From assembly GCA_009779515.1 (NCBI GenBank), contig WREE01000098.1, positions 1 through 7,412 of the forward strand: a DNA stretch of 7,412 bases, written 5' to 3'. The notes beneath the pieces were generated by a model. That model was not told the origin of the DNA. It saw only the letters and a list, made by a program, of their open reading frames with translations, and did no database searches. The DNA comes from Symbiobacteriaceae bacterium (GTDB lineage Bacteria; Bacillota; JAAYKD01; WRDA01). The translations under genes and the position numbers were made by a program. Shown here one piece after another: positions 1-5,207 of the stretch. The first letter of the stretch is position 1. Every line of letters begins with the position of its first letter.

Positions 1-372
1 ATCCAGCGCCGCATCTACTTCTCCGAAATGCGCCAGCGGTTCCGTTGCTCCAGCCGGAAGCCAGCCGTTTAAAAACATATAACCTCCCCAGGGTTGGGGT
101 TGGAAGATGAGTTCTGAGGTAATCCCAGAGATACCGCTGTAGCCTGGTTCGTGTTCTACCATAATAGGGATGTTCCAGTTGGAGGAGCCGATCCATGCCC
201 TGAGGGGAAAGTGGTTGACCCCATGGGCTAAGTCACGATAGACGTAGAGCCGTTGGTCGAAGTCCGCCATGTGATTGACGATGCTTTCTACCGCAGTAGG
301 AATGGCCGCTAGACAGCTCAAGTTCATGGCTAAAAGCGCCAGAGCCATCAGGGTAACAAGGGTTTGTTTCAT
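1..372 (-). CDS. Exported protein of unknown function (N-terminal part, gene continues beyond the left edge)
   Basis: The reading frame is open for 124 codons from an ATG at 372-370 to the window edge, with no stop. A ribosome binding site (AAAGGAGA) lies just upstream of the ATG. The product begins MKQTLVTLMALALLAMNLSC, followed by LAAIPTA: a short basic start, a hydrophobic core and small residues, as in a Sec signal peptide cleaved near residues 22-27. A Cys sits at residue 20, but the residues before it (NLS) do not make a good lipobox, so a lipoprotein is less likely. The visible mature part is rich in aromatic residues, His, Gly and Pro (for example HFPLRAWIGSSNWNIP and QPQPWGGYMFLNGW). 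This suggests an extracytoplasmic, perhaps ligand-binding, beta-rich domain. I do not recognise the family. The gene is transcribed away from dusB and has its own promoter at 426-454. Confidence 0.8.
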   Translation of the reverse strand, partial: MKQTLVTLMALALLAMNLSCLAAIPTAVESIVNHMADFDQRLYVYRDLAHGVNHFPLRAWIGSSNWNIPIMVEHEPGYSGISGITSELIFQPQPWGGYMFLNGWLPAGATEPLAHFGEVDAALD

Positions 373-404
373 GTTTGCTCTCCTTTCGTAGGCAGACAGT
401 CTGA

Positions 405-449
405 GGATAGGGCTATTAGTGGGGTATTATAACATTATGAAGCCTATCC
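405..449. repeat. Inverted repeat straddling the minus-strand promoter (operator candidate)
   Basis: GGATAGGGCT at 405-414 is the inverse complement of AGCCTATCC at 441-449 apart from one extra G. The right arm lies in the -35/-10 spacer and touches the -35. The left arm lies just downstream of the predicted transcription start, and the TATAAT box sits between them. The arm centres are about 35 bp apart. The placement suits a regulator site, but nothing shows which protein would bind. Confidence 0.4.
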
Positions 450-454
450 CACAA
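426..454 (-). promoter_or_regulatory. Sigma-A type promoter for the exported-protein gene
   Basis: Read on the minus strand, TTGTGG (454-449) is followed after exactly 17 nt by TATAAT (431-426). The -10 matches the consensus fully and the -35 matches in TTG. A start near 419 would give a leader of roughly 45-50 nt to the ATG at 372. Confidence 0.6.
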
Positions 455-466
455 GATACACCACTT

Positions 467-490
467 CCCCTGGCGAAAGCCAGGGGTTTT
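467..490 (+). terminator. Stable GAAA-loop hairpin followed by TTTT
   Basis: CCCCTGGC (467-474) pairs perfectly with GCCAGGGG (479-486) around a GAAA loop, and TTTT follows at 487-490. As RNA on the plus strand this is shaped like an intrinsic terminator, although the T-run is short and no plus-strand gene precedes it in the window. A second, mutually exclusive pairing exists: GCGAAA (473-478) with TTTCGC (488-493). It could instead be the terminal hairpin of an IS200/IS605-like or MITE remnant. The structure is clear; its role is not. Confidence 0.45.
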
Positions 491-498
491 CGCTATGT

Positions 499-528
499 TT
501 GATAAGAAGGAGATAAGCTAAAGATAAC
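499..528 (+). promoter_or_regulatory. Possible promoter for the dusB-greA cluster
   Basis: TTGATA (499-504, five of six to TTGACA) is followed after 18 nt by GATAAC (523-528, four of six to TATAAT). It lies downstream of the GAAA-loop hairpin and about 65-80 nt before the likely dusB start. It is the best match I see in this interval, but the -10 is weak. Confidence 0.3.
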
Positions 529-606
529 GAACTATAGAATTTAAAGGACTGGGAGTATTGGTCAATCCATGATCCCAAAGATGGTGGTACTATCGAAATT
601 GCCCAC

Positions 607-1548
607 ATGCAACTTCCTAACCAGGTAGTGCTGGCACCCATGGCAGGGGTCACCGATCTGGTTTACCGGCGTCTGGCGAAAGAGATGGGCGCCGCTCTCA
701 CGATTACCGAAATGGTTAACGATATGGGCTTAATCTATACCCAAAGCCGCACCCTCTCCCTGGCAGAGGTGGCAGAGCCTGGGGTCTCAGGGATCCAGCT
801 TTTTGGCTCCAAACCCGAAACTATGGCCCAGGCAGCTCAGCGGTTGGCTGCTTTTAAGCCGGATCTAATCGATATAAATATGGGGTGTCCCACCCGCAAA
901 ATAGTTTCCGGAGGAGCAGGAGCTGCCTTAATGCTGGATCCTCCCCGGGCGGCAGCTATCGTGAAAGCGGTGCGAGGGGTGGTAACCGTGCCAGTTACTG
1001 TCAAGATACGCAGCGGCTGGGATGCTTCCTCCCTCAATGCCGTGACTTTTGCCCAGCAGATGGAAGAAGCGGGTGCGGCAGCTATTACTGTCCATGCCCG
1101 AACCAGAGACCAGTTTTACAGCGGTTTAGCTAACTGGAAGATCATTCGCGATGTCAAAAGCGCAGTGACTATTCCGGTCATCGGTAACGGTGATATCTGG
1201 CAACCGCAAGATGCTCGTCGTATGCTCCAGGATACGGGGTGCGATGGGGTCATGTTGGGTCGGGGCGTTTTAGGGAATCCCTGGCTAATTCAGCGTACGG
1301 TTGCCTTGTTGCAGGAAGGTCTAGAGCTGCCTGAGCCTACCATGGAAAGCAAAATGGCTATGGCCATCTATCACCTTGCCGCCCTGGTCGCTTATAAAGG
1401 GGAGTATATTGCCGTTCGCGAAATGCGTAAACATAGCGCTTGGTACCTAAAGGGGGCGCCCGGCGCTCATCAAATGAGGCCTAAACTAATGTCTTGTACA
1501 CGTCAGGAAGAGATGACGCAGCTTCTGCATGCATTTGTTTCCATATAA
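607..1548 (+). CDS. dusB: tRNA-dihydrouridine synthase, DusB family
   Basis: This is an FMN-dependent flavoenzyme that reduces uridine to 5,6-dihydrouridine in the tRNA D-loop. Counting from the ATG, the visible motifs are LAPMAGVTD (9-17, FMN phosphate side), NMGCP (91-95, catalytic Cys94), KIRSGW (133-138), TVHARTR (161-167), the NGD turn (194-196) and GVMLGRGVLGNPW (214-226). The C-terminal part (about 240-313) matches the helical tRNA-binding region. The product from this ATG is 313 aa, slightly short. The ATG has no ribosome binding site. The open frame continues upstream as IEIAHMQLPNQ, which aligns residue for residue with the usual DusB N-terminus (MRIGQYQLRNR in E. coli, from memory). 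The real start is therefore probably the ATC at 592 (318 aa) or the ATT at 598, behind a weak GGTGGT at 583-588. It is the first gene of the cluster, with greA following after 24 nt. Confidence 0.93.
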   Translation: MQLPNQVVLAPMAGVTDLVYRRLAKEMGAALTITEMVNDMGLIYTQSRTLSLAEVAEPGVSGIQLFGSKPETMAQAAQRLAAFKPDLIDINMGCPTRKIVSGGAGAALMLDPPRAAAIVKAVRGVVTVPVTVKIRSGWDASSLNAVTFAQQMEEAGAAAITVHARTRDQFYSGLANWKIIRDVKSAVTIPVIGNGDIWQPQDARRMLQDTGCDGVMLGRGVLGNPWLIQRTVALLQEGLELPEPTMESKMAMAIYHLAALVAYKGEYIAVREMRKHSAWYLKGAPGAHQMRPKLMSCTRQEEMTQLLHAFVSI

Positions 1549-1562
1549 CACTCTATGAAAGC

Positions 1563-1568
1563 AGGGAG
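1563..1568 (+). promoter_or_regulatory. Ribosome binding site that decides the greA start
   Basis: AGGGAG lies 4 nt before a TTG at 1573. The in-frame ATG at 1555 has no Shine-Dalgarno sequence before it, and the AGGGAG would then lie inside the gene. The TTG start also gives the usual GreA length. Confidence 0.5.
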
Positions 1569-1572
1569 AACT

Positions 1573-2052
1573 TTGAGCGAAAACGGGATTATTCTTACCG
1601 AAGCCGGTCTACGCACTTACGAGCGGGAGCTGGACGAGTTAAAGCGGGTGCGTCGTTCCGAGATAGCCGAACGCATCAAACAGGCTATTGAATATGGCGA
1701 TATTAGTGAAAACTCCGAATACGATAGCGCTAAAAATGAGCAGGCTTTTATTGAACAACGGATTACCGACTTGGAGCGGATGCTACGCCGGGCGACGATT
1801 ATTCGTGAAGACCAAAGCATATCCTTGGAGGAGGTAAGTTTGGGTGCTCATGTGCGCATCTTGCTTCTGGATAAGGAGCAGGAGTTCCAATATATTTTAG
1901 TGGGTTCCATGGAAGCTAACCCCCTACAGAAGCGGATATCCAACGAATCTCCCCTGGGAAAGGCTCTTTTAGGTAAAAAAGTCAACGATATTGTCGATGT
2001 TCCTTTGGCTAACGGTATGGCGCGCTATAAGATTCTGGAAATTGCGCGTTAG
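1573..2052 (+). CDS. greA: Transcription elongation factor GreA
   Basis: GreA inserts its coiled coil into the RNA polymerase secondary channel and stimulates cleavage of backtracked transcripts, rescuing arrested complexes. From the TTG start the product is 159 aa, against about 158 for the family; the ATG at 1555 would give 165. The N-terminal antiparallel coiled coil spans about residues 6-72. Its tip, GDISENSEYD, holds the acidic pair D43/E46 that corresponds to D41/E44 of E. coli GreA. The C-terminal FKBP-like domain spans about 78-159 and contains the family signature ISNESPLGKALLGKK. The gene is intact, lies 24 nt behind dusB and ends 18 nt before the threonine aldolase. dusB-greA is a familiar pair in Clostridia, where lysS often follows; here it does not. 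Confidence 0.95.
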   Translation: MSENGIILTEAGLRTYERELDELKRVRRSEIAERIKQAIEYGDISENSEYDSAKNEQAFIEQRITDLERMLRRATIIREDQSISLEEVSLGAHVRILLLDKEQEFQYILVGSMEANPLQKRISNESPLGKALLGKKVNDIVDVPLANGMARYKILEIAR

Positions 2053-2070
2053 AGACAGGAGGTAACAATT

Positions 2071-3144
2071 ATGATGAAAAATATAGTTCCTGATCCTTTC
2101 TCCGGCGAGAAGCTCATAGATTTACGCAGCGATACGGTTACCCAGCCTTCCCCGGGGATGCGGCAGGCCATGGCCAACGCGGTGGTGGGCGACGATGTTT
2201 ATGGCGAAGACCCTACCATTATAGCTCTGGAGGAGAAGGCGGCAGCCCTGTTGGGTTACGAAGCCGGCCTTTTTCTCACCAGTGGCACCCAGGGGAATTT
2301 AGTAGCGTTGTTAGCCCATACCCAACCGGGGCAGGAGGTTATTCTCGAGGAGCGGGCGCATATCTATTTTTACGAAGTAGGTGGCTTAGCCTTCATCGGC
2401 GGTCTCATGACTCGCACGGTGCCTGGCTACCCCGGCTGTCAGGGATATCTGGCGCCGGAGATGTTGGAAGCAGCTGTGCGAGGCGATAATATTCATTTTC
2501 CTACCACCGGGCTAATCTGCCTAGAAAACACCCATAACCTGGGAGGAGGAGCTGCTACCTCCCGGGAGCAGGTGGAAGCTATGCTGGCGGTTGCCGCCAA
2601 GTATAAGGTAGCGGTGCATTTAGACGGAGCCAGGGTGATGAATGCCGCTGTGGCGTTGAAAATTCCTGTAGCCCAGTTAGTGCAAGGTATAGATTCCGTA
2701 CAGCTTTGCCTCTCCAAAGGGTTGGGAGCTCCGGTAGGTTCAGTCCTGGTCGGTTCTGAGGAGCTTATACTTAGAGCCCGCAAATTTCGTAAGATGTTAG
2801 GTGGCGGTATGCGTCAGGCAGGTATTATTGCTGCCGCAGGGCTTTACGCTCTGGAGCACAATATTGCCAGGCTGGCGGAAGATCATCAGCATGCCTCTAA
2901 TTTGGCAAACACCATTGCTGCTATCCCGGGGATGAAGCTGGTAGCGCCCACCGTGCCTACCAATATCGTTCTCTTTGATACCGCTAAAACAGGCAGAGAT
3001 GCCGAGGCTTGGGTAGCAGCTTTAGCTGCTAAAGGGGTGAAGTGCGGCTCCATGAGCGCCACTTTAGTCCGTATGGTCACGCATTTAGATATTTCCACCG
3101 AGGATATCCACCGGGTAAGCCAGATACTGCATGAAATAGCCTAG
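2071..3144 (+). CDS. ltaE: Low-specificity threonine aldolase (PLP, aspartate aminotransferase fold type I)
   Basis: This enzyme cleaves L-threonine or L-allo-threonine to glycine and acetaldehyde, or runs in reverse, in the cytoplasm. The 357 aa product is full length. Signature segments are IDLRSDTVTQPSPGMR (16-31), DDVYGEDP (41-48), the phosphate-binding SGTQGN (71-76), ERAHIYFYE with His97 as the likely PLP-stacking residue, ENTHN (152-156), HLDGAR with Asp185 contacting the PLP nitrogen, and CLSKGLGAPVGS with Lys216 forming the Schiff base. Arg334 in the C-terminal domain (TLVRMVTH) is a candidate carboxylate-binding residue. A perfect AGGAGG (2057-2062) sits 8 nt before the ATG; a second ATG follows directly. 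The spacing implies co-transcription with greA. The family also contains L-allo-threonine-specific and phenylserine aldolases, and sequence alone does not separate these. Confidence 0.93.
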   Translation: MMKNIVPDPFSGEKLIDLRSDTVTQPSPGMRQAMANAVVGDDVYGEDPTIIALEEKAAALLGYEAGLFLTSGTQGNLVALLAHTQPGQEVILEERAHIYFYEVGGLAFIGGLMTRTVPGYPGCQGYLAPEMLEAAVRGDNIHFPTTGLICLENTHNLGGGAATSREQVEAMLAVAAKYKVAVHLDGARVMNAAVALKIPVAQLVQGIDSVQLCLSKGLGAPVGSVLVGSEELILRARKFRKMLGGGMRQAGIIAAAGLYALEHNIARLAEDHQHASNLANTIAAIPGMKLVAPTVPTNIVLFDTAKTGRDAEAWVAALAAKGVKCGSMSATLVRMVTHLDISTEDIHRVSQILHEIA

Positions 3145-3161
3145 GGTAGTGTCCACGGCAG

Positions 3162-3168
3162 AGGGGGT
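3162..3168 (+). promoter_or_regulatory. Ribosome binding site pointing to a non-ATG start
   Basis: AGGGGGT can pair with the 16S tail with one G-U. The only start-like codons at suitable distance in the downstream frame are ATC (3172, 4 nt spacer from the GGGGG) and ATT (3175, 7 nt spacer). No ATG, GTG or TTG occurs in the frame until a TTG at 3229 inside the membrane segment. Confidence 0.4.
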
Positions 3169-3174
3169 TATATC

Positions 3175-4365
3175 ATTCTCCACGATAAGCTAAACCTTCT
3201 TCTCCTAGGCCTGCTGGTCTTCTTTTCCTTGGTGTTGCTGGCCTTTTATCCTCCTGTTTTACCTAGTCCCCAGGTAGAGGTGGCGGATCCAACCCTAGCT
3301 AACCAGCAGCCGGGGAAACCTTCCGAAATCCTCCCCAGCCAACCGGCAACCTCCCCAGAGGCAACCGCTCCCGGGGAGACGGTAACGGCAACAGTTGCCG
3401 TCGCCGAGCCTTCTCTCCCTGCTACCGAGCCCGCCACAGTCGCCGCTACCGAGCCTTCTCTCCCAACTACCCAGACGACAACGGGTACCGCATCTCTTGC
3501 CCTGGAGGAGAGCGGCATAGAGGAGCCCTATGTTCTGGGTAGCTTGCTGGTCTTTCCCGATCGGCTTATGGAACTCTTCACCTACAACGAGTACGGTTGT
3601 CTACGCTTCGCCCAGGCAGTGGAAGGGTTGGCGGAGGCTTTGGAGGGCAAAGGGCGGGTCTTTGCCATGTTAGTCCCCACCCCTATAGCCTATATCGAAG
3701 AGCAGTGGTCGGAGGTAACCGCTTCCCAAAAAGACGCTATCGCTAAAACATATAGCAACTTGGATAAAGCATGTGGGGTGGATGTTTACGGAGCGCTTCA
3801 GGGGAGAGGGGAAGAGTATCTTTATTTTCGCACCGATCACCATTGGACAGCTTTAGGGGCTTACTATGCTTACCGGGCTTTTGCTGAAACGGCTGGTTTT
3901 CAACCTCTCTCCCTGGACGCCTATGACAGTTTCGCTTTACCTGGCTTCTTAGGTTACCTCTATAACTTAAGTCCTTCCCCATTTTTATATGACCATCCCG
4001 ATACCATTATCTACTACAGCTTAAAGGAACCACCGGTACTTTCTCAACCTTTAATTTATCTGCCTAGTGGCGACCAACCTTTAAGCTACCGCATCTTTAT
4101 GGGGGGAGACTACCCCTTCGATGCCGTCTACACTGCGGTGGAAAACGGTAAAACCTGCGCCGTTATTAAAGATTCCTACGGCAACGCTTTCATCCCTTGG
4201 CTGGTTCCACACTATGAAAATATTCTTATCTTTGACCCCCGTCACTACGAAGGTTCCCTGCTGACTGCGCTGGCAAGGTACCAAGATATCGATCTCATTG
4301 TCCTAGACTACACCTTGGTAACTCGCTATCCGGAGTATGCCGAGTATATTGAGGGTATAAGATAA
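3175..4365 (+). CDS. Membrane-anchored DHHW-family (AlgX/AlgJ-like SGNH) surface protein
   Basis: DHHW proteins resemble the AlgX/AlgJ SGNH-fold acetyltransferases that act on surface polysaccharides. From an ATT start the product is 396 aa: a membrane anchor (about 6-24, NLLLLGLLVFFSLVLLAF), a Pro/Thr/Ala/Glu-rich stalk (about 26-116) with repeated TEPSLP units, then a globular domain from about 118. The domain holds the naming motif RTDHHWT (Asp221, His222, His223, Trp224) and KDSYGN with Ser334. By analogy with AlgX, Asp221, His223 and Ser334 would form the catalytic triad; this is inference. The topology places the domain outside the cell. The start is inferred from the ribosome binding site and the complete anchor; a TTG at 3229 (378 aa) would cut the anchor in half and has no ribosome binding site. 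It is the last gene of the cluster, 30 nt after the aldolase. No MBOAT acyl-transporter partner is in the window, so acetyltransferase activity is uncertain. Confidence 0.8.
   Translation: MLHDKLNLLLLGLLVFFSLVLLAFYPPVLPSPQVEVADPTLANQQPGKPSEILPSQPATSPEATAPGETVTATVAVAEPSLPATEPATVAATEPSLPTTQTTTGTASLALEESGIEEPYVLGSLLVFPDRLMELFTYNEYGCLRFAQAVEGLAEALEGKGRVFAMLVPTPIAYIEEQWSEVTASQKDAIAKTYSNLDKACGVDVYGALQGRGEEYLYFRTDHHWTALGAYYAYRAFAETAGFQPLSLDAYDSFALPGFLGYLYNLSPSPFLYDHPDTIIYYSLKEPPVLSQPLIYLPSGDQPLSYRIFMGGDYPFDAVYTAVENGKTCAVIKDSYGNAFIPWLVPHYENILIFDPRHYEGSLLTALARYQDIDLIVLDYTLVTRYPEYAEYIEGIR
3404..3464 (+). repeat. In-frame direct repeat coding the Pro/Thr stalk
   Basis: CCGAGCCTTCTCTCCC occurs at 3404-3419 and again, identical, at 3449-3464. 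The 45 nt period equals 15 codons. Each copy encodes EPSLP within an Ala/Thr/Pro-rich stalk. The perfect identity suggests recent duplication or length variation of the linker. Confidence 0.75.
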
Positions 4366-4368
4366 GAA

Positions 4369-4401
4369 GGCTCGCTAACCCCTTACGGGGGATAGCGAGC
4401 C
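4369..4401. terminator. Hairpin terminator between convergent genes
   Basis: GGCTCGCTA (4369-4377) pairs with TAGCGAGCC (4393-4401), a 9-bp stem. It is extended, after an A-A mismatch, by CCCC/GGGG (4379-4382 with 4388-4391). The hairpin begins 4 nt after the DHHW stop codon. On the minus strand it is followed by TTCTTATC, a usable T-tract. On the plus strand the tail (TTGGCG) is poor. It probably serves the FMN-domain gene as an intrinsic terminator and the plus-strand cluster at least as a 3' end barrier. Confidence 0.7.
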
Positions 4402-4467
4402 TTGGCGTTAGGGGTATTATGCTTTGGCGCTGGCAGAGTTGATGTTTTGGAGCTTGCCGTAAAAGAG

Positions 4468-5004
4468 CTACCTCTCGGCGACTATTTTGCTATATATATC
4501 CAGAGCAGCAACTACGGCGTTACGCACCCCCTGGCTGGAGATAGTGGCTTGGCTGACGGTATGGATCTCCTCGGGAGCAAAAGTTGGTCCTTTGCCCAGG
4601 AATTGAGCAAAAAAGTTGAGATTATTGATTACTTTGCTGCCACCGATAGAAGGGGTCTCTTCATGGCTTAAAACTTGCACATTGAGAATGGTACCTTGAG
4701 GGTCTAGCCCGGTGAGCAGAGTAAGTCCCGGGTTATAGCCTGAACGGGTGGTTTGGATAATATAGCCGACGACCTCCCCGGCTACTTCGGCGACATAGTA
4801 GGGGGTGCCGTTGGGGAGAGTCTTTTCGGAATAGCTGTCGGCATGGGGTATGGCAAAGCTCAGGGAATGACTTAGCTTCTCCCTAGCACGAGCTTCGACA
4901 ATGGGACCAGTTAGATTCCTGGTAGCGGCAATAGAACCTCCCGAAACAGCGCCAATGGCTGCCAGGATGATAGTACAACGGGCAATATCTTTCAAGTCGA
5001 TCAT
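4468..5004 (-). CDS. RnfG-like FMN-binding-domain membrane protein
   Basis: The 178 aa product resembles RnfG, the subunit of the Rnf ferredoxin:NAD oxidoreductase that carries covalent FMN outside the membrane. One N-terminal membrane segment (about 8-28, ARCTIILAAIGAVSGGSIAAT) is followed by a short helix (GPIVEARAREKL) and an FMN-binding domain (about 70-175). That domain holds VVGYIIQTTRSGYNPGLTLLTGLDPQG, HEETPSIGG and SQATISSQGV. The usual flavinylation site, with an Asp and SGAT before the serine, reads here HTVSQATISS: the acceptor-equivalent Thr154 is kept, but Asp is His148 and Gly is Gln152. ETPGLG is ETPSIG. I start at ATG 5004, with AAAGG 12 nt upstream. A TTG at 5016 would abut that site and seems unusable. 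No other rnf gene and no apbE are nearby, so this is an orphan homologue rather than a proven Rnf subunit. It converges with the DHHW cluster and diverges from the peptidase gene. Confidence 0.82.
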   Translation of the reverse strand: MIDLKDIARCTIILAAIGAVSGGSIAATRNLTGPIVEARAREKLSHSLSFAIPHADSYSEKTLPNGTPYYVAEVAGEVVGYIIQTTRSGYNPGLTLLTGLDPQGTILNVQVLSHEETPSIGGSKVINNLNFFAQFLGKGPTFAPEEIHTVSQATISSQGVRNAVVAALDIYSKIVAER

Positions 5005-5117
5005 GCAACAAGCCAACCTTTCTTTAGTTTATACATAACTATTTATCTGCCTTGGTTTGGTCTCTAAGAAGGTAATTTAAAATACACTAAATATTTTTTC
5101 GCCATAAGGTAGGGAGA

Positions 5118-5149
5118 ATCCTGCAAAAAGAGAAAGATATACGCAGGAT
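5118..5149. repeat. 7-bp perfect inverted repeat in the divergent intergenic region
   Basis: ATCCTGC (5118-5124) and GCAGGAT (5143-5149) are perfect inverse complements separated by an A-rich 18 nt. They lie between the FMN-domain gene and the peptidase gene, about 60 nt before the peptidase ATG. This could be a dimeric regulator site or a long-loop leader hairpin. No promoter of good quality is visible here; a weak candidate is TTTGGT (5056-5061) with TAAAAT (5078-5083). Confidence 0.35.
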
Positions 5150-5207
5150 ATTGCTTTAACCATAGGGAATAGAGCCGATACAAAATAAGGCTAGGAGGTT
5201 ACCCTTT

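Noticed and set aside
503..514. AAGAAGGAGATA as a ribosome binding site for a small gene
   Set aside because: No usable start codon follows at suitable distance on the plus strand; it lies in the spacer of the proposed promoter.
373..606. Riboswitch, T-box or tRNA gene upstream of dusB
   Set aside because: Apart from the GAAA-loop hairpin and the inverted repeat, no conserved leader motif or cloverleaf is visible.
444..653. 69-codon open frame on the minus strand
   Set aside because: It crosses the hairpin, the intergenic region and the start of dusB, and has no ribosome binding site or recognisable product.
3142..3144. TAG as pyrrolysine or readthrough codon
   Set aside because: greA, the aldolase, the FMN-domain gene and the peptidase all end in TAG at family-typical lengths, so TAG works as an ordinary stop here; I keep readthrough only as a minor alternative.
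4402..4671. 89-codon open frame on the plus strand
   Set aside because: It overlaps the coding region of the RnfG-like gene on the other strand, and its sequence shows no domain or ribosome binding site.
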